In this document: piece by piece, positions 8,935-21,039 of the stretch
Numbering within the stretch: position 1 is the stretch's first letter
How the letters are laid out: each line of letters opens with the position of its first letter
DNA from: Pseudomonas sp. TMP9
Lineage (GTDB): Bacteria > Pseudomonadota > Gammaproteobacteria > Pseudomonadales > Pseudomonadaceae
NCBI RefSeq assembly: GCF_037943105.1
Contig: NZ_CP149803.1
Span: 434,001-498,000, forward strand
Direction of reading: 5' to 3'
DNA length: 64,000 nt
Program-made: the position numbers and the translations under genes
Notes under the pieces: generated by a model
Seen by the model: the letters and a program-made list of their open reading frames with translations, nothing else
What the model was told of the DNA's origin: nothing
Databases searched by the model: none

Positions 8935-11677
8935 GATAACCTTGAATGCCTTGGTCGAGGAAAGTCTCAACTTTATTACCCACTACACCGCCCAGACCTT
9001 TGAGCACGATCTGCAGGAAGATGCCGCGGTCAGCTTGGTCGTTCAGCGACGGGTTCAGGCTCACTTCGTCGTAGTCGATCCAATAGCGGTTGATCAGGCG
9101 CAGTTTCCAGCAGCAGCTGTCGTACTCGAAGCCGGCGAAGGCCTCTAAGGTACGGTCTTGGCTGTAGTCATATTGCCAGCGAGAGATGGCGTTCCACTGC
9201 GGCACGATTGGCCAGATAACCGAGAAGTCGTGCTGGCTGACTTTGTAGTAATCCTTGATGAACTCAGGCGAGCCCGGCGTGCCATAGTCACCTCCGCCTA
9301 CGACCCAGTTACCGCTGGCTTCGTCATAGCGGACGGTGTCATTGCGGTAGCGATAGCCGGCGTTGACCACCTTGTTCGGGTTGTCTTCAGGCTGATAATG
9401 GAACATCGCGCTGCCGGAACGCGTGCTGCCGCTGTCCGGGTCCCAGTTGAAGTCTGAGGAGAAGCGCCAGTCGCGGTTAAAGCGATAGAGGTATTCGAGC
9501 GCGTAAGGTGATACCGATGCAGTGGCGTCACCACGGGTGCGGTAATCGATGCCTGGGAGTTGAACCTTGCGATCTTCAAGGTAGATGGCCTGGCCAATAC
9601 TGAAGCGCTGACGCTCAAAGCCGTTCGGTTCAATCCAACGATTGGTCACGCCCAGCGACAGCTTGTTCTCGTCGCCAATACGGTCTTTGCCGGAGAAGCG
9701 ATTCTCACGCCACAGCGAGGCGTAACTGAAGTTGCTTTCGCCCGTGTCGAAGATCGGAATATCGGTCTGGTCCTCCTCCGGAACATAGAGGTAGAACAGG
9801 CGCGGCTCGAGGGTTTGCCGATAGGATTTACCGAACCACTGGGTGTCGCGATCAAAGTACAGGCCGCTGTCGAGGCTAAACATGCCGACGCCACGGCTTT
9901 GGCTGCTGTTGTAGTCCTGCTCGGCCAGTAATGAAGTTTTGCCTTGCTGGTCCAGTGTCAGGTCGTAGTTAGTCTGCAGGTATTTGACCTGCGATTTGAT
10001 GTAACCCCAGCTCCAGTTCAACGGCAGGCTAATAGCCGGTTCGAGGTGGAGGCGCTCACCGTTGGCGCGAGCAAGACCTTGCAGGTTGGTGTCATACCAA
10101 GGTGTTGTATTACCGTCCTCGTCGGAGAACGAGCCTTTACGCAAGCTACGGTCGAAACGCACGAGCTCGGTGCCATAAGTCAGGTTAAGACCTGCTGGTT
10201 GGAAAGGCAGTTGACCGTCTAGCGTGATCTGCGGCAGGCGGTTGTAAGGGGTGATGTCAGTGATATTGGCCAGTTCGTAGGCGTGCGCATTTAAGCGCGC
10301 GGTGTAGCTGTCGCCACGGTAGGTCAAGGTGCCGCGCTGATCAACATAGCTGGTTGAGCTGATCCCGAGATCGCTGTCTAGATCCTGGAAGTAGTAAGGA
10401 TCGCTAATGTCGGTGTAGTCGACTTCAGCCAGCAGGCGATCGTTGAGGCCGGTCTTGTGCTGCCAGCTGTACATCCAGCGTTGGTCTTGATATTCGGACT
10501 GCAATTTGCGGTCGTCATTGCTGTCTTGCAGAAATGCACCGCCAACCTGGCCTTCGCTGTTCTTAGTCAGGTAGCGGAATTCGCCTTCCATCAACAAGCC
10601 GCGATCGGTCATATAGGTTGGGTACAGCGTGGCGTCATAGTTTGGCGCCAAGTTGAAGTAATAAGGCGTCTGCAGGGTCAGGCCGTTATCGCTTGAGCTG
10701 CCAATGCTGGGCGGCAGAAAGCCTGACTGGCGACGGTCATCAATCGGGAAGTAGATATAGGGTGTGTAGAACACCGGAATATTCTTCACGCGCAGGGTGA
10801 CGTTGGTCGCGGTGCCGAAACCGGTGGCCGGGTTCAGGGTGATGTTGTTGCCTTTAAGGTGCCAGGCGTTACTGCCGGGTTCGCAGCTGGTGTAGGTGCC
10901 ATCTTTAAGACGAATAATCGCACTTTCTTCGCGCTTGGCGTAGAGCGCATTGCCACGGATATGGCTCTTGTGCAGCACATACTCAGCGTTGTCGACTTTG
11001 GCTTCGCCGTTGTCCAGTTGCAGCTCGGCGCGATCACCGACAACCAAGATGCCTTGGTCACGCAGGCGCACGTTGCCGATCAGCTCGCCACGGTTTTCCG
11101 CTTGGAGCAGGTTCGCTTCATCTGCTTCTATCTGCATGCCGGCCTGACGCAGTACTACATCACCGGCCAGCGTGGCGACTTGCTCGTCTTGCTCATAGCG
11201 TGAGGCTTTGGCCGACAGGAACATGGGCGCTTCAGACATCGGTGTCTGGTCGTTCATGCCCGGACGGATAGGCTCAACATAAGCACCGGCGCAGTAAGGG
11301 CCCGCTTCAGCAAGTTGAGCCGCGCTGAGATTTTCTCGCGCAACCCAATCAAGGTGGCTGTAGTCAGTGCTGCGTGAGGTCAAACCTTTGCCGCGGCTTT
11401 CAGTAACCAGGGTGGCTTGCGCACCTTGGGCCTGGCCGGGCTGGGTTTTGCCATCCGCCGCTTCACTGCTGGCGAGCGAATCACGTTGTACTGGCCGTGC
11501 CGGCAGTGCAGCATTGCTGGTTTTAGGGGCGCAAGCCCAACCGCCGCTGGCGGAAACCTGGCAATCGTACTGCTCAGCAGCAACTGCAACGGGAAGGACT
11601 AAAGGTTGTAGCGCCAGTAGGCTGCTGGAAACCAATAGAGGAAATTTTTTACGGAACGCGGGGTATTTTACTGCCAT
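8909..11677 (-). CDS. lptD: LPS-assembly protein LptD
   Basis: 922 residues. Outer-membrane beta-barrel that, with the lipoprotein LptE plug, inserts LPS in the outer leaflet. Signal peptide at residues 1-34 (hydrophobic segment [22 protein letters not shown]). It is followed by the cysteine-containing [12 protein letters not shown] segment, an OstA/LptA-like jellyroll (around [13 protein letters not shown] and [15 protein letters not shown]) and a long Tyr-rich barrel. The conserved Cys-Cys of the C-terminal region is seen in [14 protein letters not shown]; disulfides between it and the N-terminal cysteines are needed for activity in E. coli. Overlaps the surA start by about 20-26 bp. Confidence 0.98.
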   Translation of the reverse strand: MAVKYPAFRKKFPLLVSSSLLALQPLVLPVAVAAEQYDCQVSASGGWACAPKTSNAALPARPVQRDSLASSEAADGKTQPGQAQGAQATLVTESRGKGLTSRSTDYSHLDWVARENLSAAQLAEAGPYCAGAYVEPIRPGMNDQTPMSEAPMFLSAKASRYEQDEQVATLAGDVVLRQAGMQIEADEANLLQAENRGELIGNVRLRDQGILVVGDRAELQLDNGEAKVDNAEYVLHKSHIRGNALYAKREESAIIRLKDGTYTSCEPGSNAWHLKGNNITLNPATGFGTATNVTLRVKNIPVFYTPYIYFPIDDRRQSGFLPPSIGSSSDNGLTLQTPYYFNLAPNYDATLYPTYMTDRGLLMEGEFRYLTKNSEGQVGGAFLQDSNDDRKLQSEYQDQRWMYSWQHKTGLNDRLLAEVDYTDISDPYYFQDLDSDLGISSTSYVDQRGTLTYRGDSYTARLNAHAYELANITDITPYNRLPQITLDGQLPFQPAGLNLTYGTELVRFDRSLRKGSFSDEDGNTTPWYDTNLQGLARANGERLHLEPAISLPLNWSWGYIKSQVKYLQTNYDLTLDQQGKTSLLAEQDYNSSQSRGVGMFSLDSGLYFDRDTQWFGKSYRQTLEPRLFYLYVPEEDQTDIPIFDTGESNFSYASLWRENRFSGKDRIGDENKLSLGVTNRWIEPNGFERQRFSIGQAIYLEDRKVQLPGIDYRTRGDATASVSPYALEYLYRFNRDWRFSSDFNWDPDSGSTRSGSAMFHYQPEDNPNKVVNAGYRYRNDTVRYDEASGNWVVGGGDYGTPGSPEFIKDYYKVSQHDFSVIWPIVPQWNAISRWQYDYSQDRTLEAFAGFEYDSCCWKLRLINRYWIDYDEVSLNPSLNDQADRGIFLQIVLKGLGGVVGNKVETFLDQGIQGYREREDQAF

Positions 11678-11802
11678 CTTATTTTATCCGGGCTTCCTGC
11701 GCGCCAATGGCCCTGAGGCCGCACGCCTCTCGATGGGCTTGAAAAGATGCTGGATAATAAAGCATGACCCGCGCAACGGCTAGCGCCGTCGGAGACCTTG
11801 TA
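11678..11802. promoter_or_regulatory. Divergent intergenic region lptD / amgK
   Basis: 125 bp between two divergently transcribed units, so it must hold promoters for both directions. I did not find -35/-10 pairs good enough to name. Confidence 0.4.
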
Positions 11803-13487
<1,685 letters not shown>

Positions 13488-13488
13488 G

Positions 13489-14250
13489 ATGATCTGGCCA
13501 GCGACCCTGCTTGGGGCAGTTGTGGGGCTAGCAGTGGCCAGTATTCCGGGGGCGATGTTGGGTGCGCTGTTGGGTCAGGTGCTGGATCGGCGCTTGCGCC
13601 TGCAATCATGGGCGGCGCTGCGTGAGCGCTTGGGTGGTCGCGCGGAGTTGCGTGATGAGTGGCTGCTGTTTGTTCTGCTGGGCCGTTTAGCTAAAAGCGG
13701 CGGGCGTGTTTTGCCTGCGCATATTCAACAGGCCCGCGCGGAAATGCAGCGCTTGAATCTAGATATAGAGGGGCAGCGCCAGGCGATTGAGGCATTTGCC
13801 CTCGGCAAAACCGGGCGGGCCAGTTTGCGTGCGCCGCTGCGTCGCCAGCAGGCCCGTTCGGACGTGCTGCTGCGCGCATGCTGGCGCATGGCGTGGGTCG
13901 ATGGCCAGGTCGATCAGGCCGAGCGTGAGTTGATCATGCTATGGGGCAAATGGCTGCAGGTGCCATCAGCCACTCAGGCTCAGTTCAGCGAGGCTTACGC
14001 GCCGCCACGCGGGCCGTTAGCCTCGACGGCGAGCAGTGCCTATCAGCGGGCCTTGAATTTGTTGAATATCAGCGCTGATGCTGAACCTGCGCAAATCAAG
14101 CAGGCGTATCGGCGCTTACTCAGTCGCCATCACCCCGACAAATTGGCCGGCAGCGGCGCAACCCCTGAGCGCTTGCGTGAGGCCACTGAGCGCACCCGTG
14201 AATTGCATCAGGCTTACGGCCTGATTCGCCAACGTCACGGCTTTCGCTAG
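13489..14250 (+). CDS. DjlA-like co-chaperone: membrane segment, TerB domain, J domain
   Basis: 253 residues from the ATG at 13489, one base after the murU stop. Residues 2-28 (ATLLGAVVGLAVASIPGAMLGALLGQ) form a Gly-rich membrane segment like the DjlA N-terminus. The middle (LLRACWRMAWVDGQVDQAEREL) matches the TerB/DjlA helical domain. The C-terminus (residues 186-253) is a J domain with the essential HPD (RHHPDKLAG) that stimulates DnaK. Co-expression with amgK-murU suggests an envelope-linked chaperone role; that is inference. Confidence 0.88.
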   Translation: MIWPATLLGAVVGLAVASIPGAMLGALLGQVLDRRLRLQSWAALRERLGGRAELRDEWLLFVLLGRLAKSGGRVLPAHIQQARAEMQRLNLDIEGQRQAIEAFALGKTGRASLRAPLRRQQARSDVLLRACWRMAWVDGQVDQAERELIMLWGKWLQVPSATQAQFSEAYAPPRGPLASTASSAYQRALNLLNISADAEPAQIKQAYRRLLSRHHPDKLAGSGATPERLREATERTRELHQAYGLIRQRHGFR

Positions 14251-14253
14251 GGT

Positions 14254-15261
14254 TCATTTAGCTTGCAGTTTGAGCGTCAGCCAGCCACGGATGCGTCGGT
14301 ACAATTGCTCCTGCTCGGCTTCGCGATTGCCCACCAAGGCTTTTAGCGCAATTTGTGTATAGGCCGGATGCTTTTGCCGTTTGCTGGCTTGTGAGCGCTT
14401 GAGGGCAGCCAGCCGGTCAGCGGGCAGGTCTTTGTAATAAAAGTCGCCGGTGGCCAATTGCAAGGGGGCAAGCAACTCGTCGAGTGGCGGGCTAAAACCG
14501 GCGGGCAGTTGCGCGGCAACCAGCAGCAGGTTCTGAATGTTGGCTGGTTTGCGCTCTGCTACGTAGCGCGCTGCCCAGTAAGCGCCGCTGCCATGGCCGA
14601 GTAATACGATGGTTTTAGCTTGCTGTTGTTCGGCAAAGCCAATGGCTGATTCGATGCGCGCCAGCACTCGCTCAGCATGAGTTTTTTGCTGCTCTTGAAT
14701 GTCGTTTTCTTTGCTCGCCGCGGTTTCTGCGCTGTCGACAGCGCTGGCAGGCGTGCCGGCTGAGTCGGTTTCTGCGCTGTCATTTTCGCCGTCTTTAGCA
14801 GGCTCACCGTCTTCAGCGGCGGCAGGCAGTAACGCTGCGCTGCGCAGCGGCGGCGCGACGCCATTAGGGTCAGGCAGCGTCACGCTTAAGCTGTGCCAGC
14901 CAGCATTAGGCAGTTTGCGGCGCAGGGGGGCGACGCTTTGCGGCCAGTCGGCGCTTTCATCGTCGCCCGGTAGGATGATCACCGCGCCACTGGGCTCAGG
15001 GGCATTGGCCGGCAACCACAGGGCGAGAAAAGCCTCATCGCCTGCCTGCAGTTGCTGTTGTTCTTTGGGCGCTAATTGCTCTTCCAGCGCGGTGGCTTCT
15101 ACTTCACTGCGCTCGGGCAGAGGTGCGCGCTGCTCTTCTGCAGGCTCGACCGCGGCCTCGGTTGCGGGTGTTGCGCCGTCTGTGGTCGGCTGCTCTTGCG
15201 CATGCAGCGGGCTGATTAATAGCAGCACGCTCAGGGTGAGTGCTGCAGGGCGAGAAAGCAT
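14254..15261 (-). CDS. DUF3530 family alpha/beta-hydrolase-like exported protein
   Basis: 335 residues with a cleavable signal peptide (LTLSVLLLISPLHA, cleavage near residue 21). Residues 22-70 are an Ala/Glu/Pro-rich linker. The folded part begins near residue 72 (GDEAFLALWLPANAPEPSGAVIILPGDDES). A nucleophile-elbow-like GHGSGAYWA lies at about 222-230. An acidic low-complexity stretch (about 145-195) interrupts the fold. The family is annotated as hydrolase-like without a known substrate. It converges with the J-domain gene, leaving 3 bp between the stops. Confidence 0.8.
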   Translation of the reverse strand: MLSRPAALTLSVLLLISPLHAQEQPTTDGATPATEAAVEPAEEQRAPLPERSEVEATALEEQLAPKEQQQLQAGDEAFLALWLPANAPEPSGAVIILPGDDESADWPQSVAPLRRKLPNAGWHSLSVTLPDPNGVAPPLRSAALLPAAAEDGEPAKDGENDSAETDSAGTPASAVDSAETAASKENDIQEQQKTHAERVLARIESAIGFAEQQQAKTIVLLGHGSGAYWAARYVAERKPANIQNLLLVAAQLPAGFSPPLDELLAPLQLATGDFYYKDLPADRLAALKRSQASKRQKHPAYTQIALKALVGNREAEQEQLYRRIRGWLTLKLQAK

Positions 15262-15398
15262 AGGTTTGCTCCAGCAAATGTGGTGTTTCAGCAGCCTAGC
15301 CTTTTAACCCCCGCTTTGTCAGGTGCTGGTCACACGCGCCAGGCGTTTAGTCGGGCTGTTACACTGCGCGCCTTCCGTGAATGCCACCGAGGTGCGTT

Positions 15399-16073
15399 AT
15401 GCAACCCTTCGCCATTGCCCCGTCGATTCTTTCTGCTGACTTTGCTCGTTTGGGTGAGGAGGTTGACAAGGTGCTTGCCGCCGGTGCTGACATCGTCCAC
15501 TTCGATGTGATGGACAACCACTACGTGCCAAACCTGACGATTGGCCCAATGGTCTGCGCGGCGCTGCGCAAATACGGCATCACTGCGCCGATCGACGCGC
15601 ACCTGATGGTTAAGCCGGTGGATCGCATCATCGGTGACTTTATCCAGGCTGGCGCGAGTTACATCACCTTCCATCCCGAAGCGTCCGAGCACATCGACCG
15701 CTCGCTGCAACTGATCCGCGAGGGCGGCTGTAAGGCAGGCCTGGTATTCAACCCGGCCACGCCGCTGGATGTGCTAAAGCATGTGCTGGACAAGGTCGAC
15801 ATGATCTTGCTGATGAGCGTTAACCCAGGTTTCGGCGGGCAGAAATTTATCCCCCATACCCTGGAAAAACTTAAAGAAGCGCGCGCGTTGATCGACGCGT
15901 CCGGCCGCACGATACGCTTGGAGATCGATGGCGGGGTCAATGTGCAGAACATCCGCGAGATTGCCGCCGCTGGCGCGGACACTTTTGTCGCCGGCTCAGC
16001 GATATTCAATCAGCCGGACTATAAAGCGGTGATCGACGCCATGCGCGCCGAACTGGCCTTGGCGCGCGGGTGA
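15399..16073 (+). CDS. rpe: Ribulose-phosphate 3-epimerase
   Basis: 224 residues starting [15 protein letters not shown]; the ATG at 15381 would add six unrelated residues. TIM barrel of the pentose phosphate pathway interconverting ribulose-5-P and xylulose-5-P. Metal ligands and catalytic Asp pair are in [23 protein letters not shown] and EIDGGVN; the flexible loop is [12 protein letters not shown]. The stop overlaps the gph GTG start by 4 bp, and gph removes the phosphoglycolate by-product. Confidence 0.98.
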   Translation: MQPFAIAPSILSADFARLGEEVDKVLAAGADIVHFDVMDNHYVPNLTIGPMVCAALRKYGITAPIDAHLMVKPVDRIIGDFIQAGASYITFHPEASEHIDRSLQLIREGGCKAGLVFNPATPLDVLKHVLDKVDMILLMSVNPGFGGQKFIPHTLEKLKEARALIDASGRTIRLEIDGGVNVQNIREIAAAGADTFVAGSAIFNQPDYKAVIDAMRAELALARG

Positions 16074-16750
16074 GCCTGCTGCGCGAGCTATTTCAGGGCG
16101 AGTTACCGCGTCTGGTGATGTTTGATTTGGATGGCACCTTGGTCGATTCGGTGCCGGACCTGGCGGCAGCGGTCGACAAGACTTTGCAGGTGTTAGGCCA
16201 GCCGGCGGCCGGTATCGAGCAGGTGCGTGATTGGGTCGGCAATGGCGCACGGGTCTTGGTGCGTCGTGCCTTGGCAGGCAGTCTTGAGCATGCTCAGGTT
16301 GATGAGGGGTATGCGCAACAGGCGCTCCAGCTGTTTATGCAGTATTACGCCGAGAGCCATGCGCTCACTCAGGTCTACCCCGGCGTGCGGCAAACCCTAG
16401 AGGGGTTGCGCGAGCAGCAGGTCGAGTTGGCGATAGTCACCAATAAGCCCGAGCGGTTTGTCGCGCCTCTGCTCGATGAAAAAGGCTTGGGCGGCTATTT
16501 CCGCTGGATTGTTGGCGGCGATACCTTGCCTCAGCAGAAGCCCGACCCTGCTGCGTTGCTGCATGTGATGCAGTTGGCGCGCGTTGATGCGGCGCAGGCG
16601 CTGTTTGTCGGTGACTCGCGCAACGATGTGCGGGCGGCCAAGGCGGCTGGGGTGACGTGCGTGGCGTTGAGCTACGGCTATAACCACGGTCGGCCGATTG
16701 CTGAAGAGAATCCGGCGCGCGTTTTAGATAATTTGACCGGTTTGTTGTAA
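16070..16750 (+). CDS. gph: Phosphoglycolate phosphatase
   Basis: 226 residues with a GTG start overlapping the rpe stop (GTGA). HAD superfamily, cap type C1: motif [11 protein letters not shown] (nucleophile Asp), motif II Thr in IVTNKPERF, motif III Lys in QQKPDPAAL, motif [13 protein letters not shown]. Dephosphorylates 2-phosphoglycolate formed during DNA 3'-end repair and other oxidative damage. Sits between rpe and trpE as in other pseudomonads. Confidence 0.96.
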   Translation: MSLLRELFQGELPRLVMFDLDGTLVDSVPDLAAAVDKTLQVLGQPAAGIEQVRDWVGNGARVLVRRALAGSLEHAQVDEGYAQQALQLFMQYYAESHALTQVYPGVRQTLEGLREQQVELAIVTNKPERFVAPLLDEKGLGGYFRWIVGGDTLPQQKPDPAALLHVMQLARVDAAQALFVGDSRNDVRAAKAAGVTCVALSYGYNHGRPIAEENPARVLDNLTGLL

Positions 16751-16785
16751 GCCAGTAACGACGCTCCTTAGCCGGGCTTTGCGGG

Positions 16786-16814
16786 TTGATTCAGCCCCAG
16801 CCCTGCGCTAGTGT
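16786..16814 (+). promoter_or_regulatory. trpE: Candidate sigma-70 promoter for trpE leader
   Basis: TTGATT (16786-16791), 17-bp spacer, TAGTGT (16809-16814). It would start transcription near 16822 and leave room for the leader ORF's ribosome site at 16841-16847. Matches to consensus are modest. A TATAAA at 16833-16838 is a competing -10, but it would cut the leader's Shine-Dalgarno. Confidence 0.35.
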
Positions 16815-16851
16815 GGCCGGACTCCAATCCTGTATAAATTAAGAGAGCTTC

Positions 16852-16935
16852 GTGGTGGTTACCTGCACGCGCTGGTCGGCAAGCACCGACATAAACACCT
16901 TCAAGGTTCTGGGCCGTTGGCGCTGGCGCCACTGA
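16852..16935 (+). CDS. Putative trp leader peptide (attenuator ORF)
   Basis: 27-codon ORF with a GTG start preceded by AAGAGAG (16841-16847). It encodes three tryptophans: one at codon 8 (TRWS) and a closely spaced pair near the end (GRWRWRH, codons 23 and 25), then TGA. Trp clustering at the 3' end of a short translated ORF 66 bp before trpE is the architecture of ribosome-mediated attenuation, and attenuation of trpE has been described in P. putida. GC-rich inverted repeats overlap the Trp codons (GGCGCTGGCGCC) and follow the stop (GCCGCACAGTCGGC). A classic hairpin plus U-run terminator is not obvious to me. Confidence 0.6.
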   Translation: MVVTCTRWSASTDINTFKVLGRWRWRH

Positions 16936-17001
16936 ACTGATCTTGGCCGCACAGTCGGCACGCTTGCACAACCGTTTTAACCTCAAGCCACGAGGCTGAT
17001 C

Positions 17002-18495
17002 ATGACCCGCGAAGAATTCCTGCGTTTAGCCGCTGCCGGCTATAACCGCATTCCTGTTGCCTGTGAAACCCTAGTCGATTTCGACACGCCGCTATCCATC
17101 TACTTAAAGCTGGCCGATGAGCCGAATACCTACCTGCTCGAATCGGTGCAGGGCGGCGAGAAGTGGGGGCGTTATTCCATCATCGGCCTGCCGGCACGCA
17201 CGGTGCTGCGTGCCTACGAGCACGAAGTGACGATCAGCATGGACGGCGTCGAAGTCGAGCGTCACCACTGCATCGACCCGCTGGACTTCGTTGAGCAATT
17301 CAAAGACCGCTATAAAGTGCCGACCCTGCCAGGCCTGCCGCGTTTCAATGGCGGTTTAGTGGGCTACTTCGGCTACGACAGCGTGCGCTATGTCGAGCCC
17401 AAGCTGGCCAAGGGTGTAAACCCTGACTCATTGGGAACCCCGGATATTCTGCTGATGGTCTCCGATGCTGTGGTGGTCTTTGACAACCTAGCGGGCAAGA
17501 TGCACGCCATTGTCCTGGTCGATCCGGTGGATAGCGATGCACTGGAACAAGGCCAGGCGCGTCTGCAAGACATTCTGCACAAGCTGCGCCAGCCGATTAC
17601 TCCGAGGCTGGGGGTTGATTTGGCCGCGCCGATCACGGCTGATCCGGCGTTTGTTTCAAGTTTCAAACGCGACGATTACGAGCAGGCCGTCCAGGCGATC
17701 AAGGAATACATCCTCGCCGGTGACTGCATGCAGGTGGTGATTTCGCAGCGCATGTCGATCCCGTTCAAGGCCGCGCCGATTGACTTGTACCGCGCCCTGC
17801 GCTGCATCAACCCGACGCCTTATATGTACTTCTTTAACTTTGGCGACTTCCATGTGGTGGGCAGTTCGCCGGAGGTGCTGGTGCGTCTCGAGGATGGGCT
17901 GGTGACGGTGCGTCCGATTGCCGGCACCCGCCCACGCGGTGCGAATGAAGAGGCCGATCTGGCCTTGGAAGCAGATCTGCTTTCCGATGCTAAAGAGGTG
18001 GCCGAGCACCTGATGTTGATCGACTTGGGCCGTAATGATGTCGGTCGGGTTGCCAGCACCGGCAGCGTTAAACTTACCGAGAAAATGGTCATTGAGCGCT
18101 ATTCCAACGTGATGCATATCGTCTCCAACGTCACCGGCCAACTCAAAGAAGGCTTGAGCGCGATGGATGCACTGCGCGCTATTCTGCCGGCTGGCACCTT
18201 GTCCGGCGCGCCGAAAATTCGTGCCATGGAAATCATCGACGAGCTGGAGCCGGTCAAGCGTGGCGTGTACGGCGGTGCTGTCGGCTACCTGGCGTGGAAC
18301 GGCAATATGGACACCGCCATCGCCATTCGCACCGCAGTGATCAAAGACGGCGAGCTGCACGTACAGGCCGGTGCCGGTATTGTTGCCGACTCAGTGCCCG
18401 CGCTGGAGTGGGAAGAAACCCTGAACAAACGTCGCGCCATGTTCCGTGCTGTGGCGCTGGCCGAGCAAACCGTCGTCGACCCGATCCAACGCTGA
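17002..18495 (+). CDS. trpE: Anthranilate synthase component I
   Basis: 497 residues. Converts chorismate to anthranilate using ammonia from TrpG. The tryptophan feedback-binding LLES motif ([17 protein letters not shown]) is intact near residue 50. Chorismate-binding catalytic segments include [35 protein letters not shown] and [19 protein letters not shown]. Start ATG with GAGG upstream. trpG follows after 11 bp, so all the genes from trpE to trpC can be one transcript here, controlled at least by Trp feedback and probably by the leader upstream. Confidence 0.98.
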   Translation: MTREEFLRLAAAGYNRIPVACETLVDFDTPLSIYLKLADEPNTYLLESVQGGEKWGRYSIIGLPARTVLRAYEHEVTISMDGVEVERHHCIDPLDFVEQFKDRYKVPTLPGLPRFNGGLVGYFGYDSVRYVEPKLAKGVNPDSLGTPDILLMVSDAVVVFDNLAGKMHAIVLVDPVDSDALEQGQARLQDILHKLRQPITPRLGVDLAAPITADPAFVSSFKRDDYEQAVQAIKEYILAGDCMQVVISQRMSIPFKAAPIDLYRALRCINPTPYMYFFNFGDFHVVGSSPEVLVRLEDGLVTVRPIAGTRPRGANEEADLALEADLLSDAKEVAEHLMLIDLGRNDVGRVASTGSVKLTEKMVIERYSNVMHIVSNVTGQLKEGLSAMDALRAILPAGTLSGAPKIRAMEIIDELEPVKRGVYGGAVGYLAWNGNMDTAIAIRTAVIKDGELHVQAGAGIVADSVPALEWEETLNKRRAMFRAVALAEQTVVDPIQR

Positions 18496-18506
18496 GGAGT
18501 CCCGCC

Positions 18507-19100
18507 ATGCTGCTGATGATCGACAACTACGACTCCTTTACCTACAACGTGGTGCAGTACTTAGGCGAGCTGGGTGCTGACGTGCATGTGGTGCGCAACG
18601 ACGAGCTGAGCATCGCCGAGATTGAAGCGCTGAAGCCCGAGCGCATTGTGGTCTCGCCCGGCCCTTGCACACCCACCGAAGCCGGGGTTTCCATTGCGGC
18701 CATCCTGCACTTTGCCGGCAAGCTGCCAATCCTAGGCGTGTGCTTGGGGCACCAGAGTATTGGTCAGGCGTTTGGTGGCGATGTGGTGCGTGCACGGCAG
18801 GTGATGCACGGCAAAACCAGCCCGGTGTATCACCAAGACTTGGGTGTATTCGCCGGCTTAAACAACCCATTGACCGTCACCCGCTACCATTCGTTAGTGG
18901 TCAAGCGTGAAACGCTACCCGATTGCCTAGAAGTGACCGCCTGGACTCAGCACGCCGATGGTGCGGTGGACGAAATCATGGGCCTGCGCCACAAGACTCT
19001 GCATATCGAGGGCGTGCAGTTTCACCCCGAGTCGATTCTGACCGAGCAGGGCCATGAACTGTTTGCCAACTTCCTCAAACAACAAGGTGGTCTGCGCTGA
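18507..19100 (+). CDS. trpG: Anthranilate synthase component II (glutamine amidotransferase)
   Basis: 197 residues, class I glutamine amidotransferase. It starts [14 protein letters not shown] at the ATG at 18507 with GAGGAG upstream. The oxyanion hole is VVSPGPCTP, the nucleophile Cys is in [16 protein letters not shown], and the His-Glu pair is in [13 protein letters not shown]. Supplies ammonia from glutamine to TrpE. The sequence could also serve as PabA, as in some bacteria. The stop overlaps trpD by one base (TGATG). Confidence 0.97.
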   Translation: MLLMIDNYDSFTYNVVQYLGELGADVHVVRNDELSIAEIEALKPERIVVSPGPCTPTEAGVSIAAILHFAGKLPILGVCLGHQSIGQAFGGDVVRARQVMHGKTSPVYHQDLGVFAGLNNPLTVTRYHSLVVKRETLPDCLEVTAWTQHADGAVDEIMGLRHKTLHIEGVQFHPESILTEQGHELFANFLKQQGGLR

Positions 19101-20149
19101 TGAATATTAAGGAAGCCCTCAATCGGGTGGTCAGTCATCTCGATCTGAGCACCGAAGAAATGCAGGACGTGATGCGCGAAATCATGACCGGCCAGTGCAC
19201 GGAGGCGCAGATCGGCGCTTTTCTGATGGGCATGCGCATGAAAAGCGAAACCATCGATGAGATCGTCGGTGCGGTTTCGGTCATGCGCGAGCTGGCCAGC
19301 CATGTGCACCTGCAAAGCCTCGATCATGTAGTGGATGTGGTCGGTACCGGCGGCGATGGCGCGAATATTTTTAACGTGTCAACGGCGTCGAGTTTTGTGG
19401 TCGCCGCAGCGGGCGGCAAGGTGGCCAAGCACGGTAACCGCGCGGTGTCGGGTAAAAGCGGCAGTGCCGATGTGCTTGAAGAAGCGGGTATCTACCTGCA
19501 GTTGACGCCTGAGCAAGTGGCGCGTTGCATTGACAGTGTGGGCGTCGGCTTTATGTTTGCCCAAGTGCATCACTCGGCGATGAAGTACGCCGCCGTGCCG
19601 CGTCGTGAGCTGGGCCTGCGCACCATTTTCAACATGCTCGGCCCACTGACTAACCCCGCCGGGGTTAAGCATCAGGTGGTCGGTGTGTTCGGCCAGGCCC
19701 TTTGCCGTCCGCTCGCCGAAGTGCTCAAGCGTTTGGGCAGCCAGCATATCTTGGTGGTGCATTCGCGCGATGGGTTGGATGAATTCAGCCTGGCTGCTGC
19801 GACCCACGTGGCAGAACTGAAGGACGGTGTGATCAGTGAATACGAGGTGCTGCCAGAAGACCTCGGCCTGAAGAGCCAAAGCCTTGTCGGCTTGGCCGTA
19901 GAAAGTCCGCAAGCGTCGTTGGCCTTGATCCGTGATGCCCTGAGCAAACGTAAAACCGAAGCCGGGCAGAAGGCCGCCGATATGATTGTGCTGAATGCTG
20001 GCGCGGCGCTGTATGCGGCTGATTTGGCTAGCAGCTTAAAAGAAGGCGTGCAACTGGCCCATGATGCACTGCATACCGGGCTGGCGTGGGAAAAGCTGCA
20101 AGAACTGGTGTCCTTTACGGCTGTATTTAAACAGGAGAATGCCGAGTGA
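19100..20149 (+). CDS. trpD: Anthranilate phosphoribosyltransferase
   Basis: 349 residues. Transfers the phosphoribosyl group of PRPP to anthranilate. N-terminal helical domain with [20 protein letters not shown], then the PRPP-binding [18 protein letters not shown] and [18 protein letters not shown]. Mg-binding D/E residues are in [11 protein letters not shown]. Not fused to trpG. Overlaps trpG by one base and trpC by four (GTGA), so it is tightly coupled. Confidence 0.98.
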   Translation: MNIKEALNRVVSHLDLSTEEMQDVMREIMTGQCTEAQIGAFLMGMRMKSETIDEIVGAVSVMRELASHVHLQSLDHVVDVVGTGGDGANIFNVSTASSFVVAAAGGKVAKHGNRAVSGKSGSADVLEEAGIYLQLTPEQVARCIDSVGVGFMFAQVHHSAMKYAAVPRRELGLRTIFNMLGPLTNPAGVKHQVVGVFGQALCRPLAEVLKRLGSQHILVVHSRDGLDEFSLAAATHVAELKDGVISEYEVLPEDLGLKSQSLVGLAVESPQASLALIRDALSKRKTEAGQKAADMIVLNAGAALYAADLASSLKEGVQLAHDALHTGLAWEKLQELVSFTAVFKQENAE

Positions 20150-20982
20150 GTATTCCAACCGTTCTGGAGAAAATTCTCGCGCGTAAGGCTGAGGAAGTAA
20201 CCGCTCGCCGAGCTTTGGTTGCGCTGGCTGAGCTTGAGCAACAAGCCCGCCAAGCCGATCCGGTGCGAGGGTTTGCCCAGGCAATGTTGTCCCAGGCCAA
20301 GCGTCGGCAGCCCGCGGTGATCGCCGAAATCAAGAAAGCGTCACCGAGCAAAGGCGTGTTACGTGAACACTTTGTGCCCGCCGAAATTGCCCAGAGCTAC
20401 CAAGATGGCGGTGCTACGTGTTTGTCGGTGCTGACGGATATCGACTTCTTTTTAGGTGCCGATCGCTACCTGCAAGAGGCACGCGCCGCCTGTTCGCTGC
20501 CGGTCATCCGTAAAGACTTTATGATCGAGCCGTATCAAATCGTTGAAGCCCGCGCCATGGGCGCTGATTGCGTGCTGTTGATTGTTTCGGCGCTGGCGGA
20601 CAGTCAGATGGCCGAGCTGGCAGCGACCGCTAAAGCCTACAACCTCGATGTGCTGGTAGAAGTGCACGACGGCGCTGAGTTGGAGCGTGCCCTGAAAACC
20701 TTGGACACCCCACTGGTCGGCATCAACAACCGCAATTTGCACACCTTTGAGTTAAGCCTAGAAACCACCCTGGACCTGCTACCTAGAATCCCCCGAGATC
20801 GTTTGGTGGTGACTGAGAGCGGCATTCTCAACCGCGCCGATGTCGAGCTAATGGAAATCAGCGAGGTCTACGCCTTCCTCGTCGGTGAAGCGTTTATGCG
20901 CGCGGACAACCCGGGCGCTGAGCTGGAGCGTTTATTCTTCCCCGAGCGTAAACGGGTCATTACCTCGCCAGACGTGAGCTAA
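20146..20982 (+). CDS. trpC: Indole-3-glycerol phosphate synthase
   Basis: 278 residues, monofunctional (no TrpF fusion), GTG start overlapping the trpD stop. TIM barrel with the catalytic Lys in [14 protein letters not shown], the general acid Lys in [14 protein letters not shown], and phosphate-binding [10 protein letters not shown] and VTESGI. Closes the indole ring. Last gene of the run; followed by a bidirectional terminator. Confidence 0.98.
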   Translation: MSIPTVLEKILARKAEEVTARRALVALAELEQQARQADPVRGFAQAMLSQAKRRQPAVIAEIKKASPSKGVLREHFVPAEIAQSYQDGGATCLSVLTDIDFFLGADRYLQEARAACSLPVIRKDFMIEPYQIVEARAMGADCVLLIVSALADSQMAELAATAKAYNLDVLVEVHDGAELERALKTLDTPLVGINNRNLHTFELSLETTLDLLPRIPRDRLVVTESGILNRADVELMEISEVYAFLVGEAFMRADNPGAELERLFFPERKRVITSPDVS

Positions 20983-20992
20983 ACCAGCAATA

Positions 20993-21022
20993 GAAAAAAG
21001 CCGATGCATGCGTCGGCTTTTT
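20993..21022. terminator. Bidirectional terminator between trpC and vfr
   Basis: AAAAAAGCCGA (from 20994) and TCGGCTTTTT (21012-21021...) flank a short loop; there is an A-run on one side and a T-run on the other. This fits termination of the convergent trpC (plus) and vfr (minus) transcripts. Confidence 0.85.
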
Positions 21023-21039
21023 ATTGCCCGTTTGTTGGC

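Noticed and set aside
16936..17001. Rho-independent terminator after the trp leader ORF
   Set aside because: GC-rich repeats are present, but the only T-run (TTTT near 16975) is not preceded by a stable stem that I can draw.
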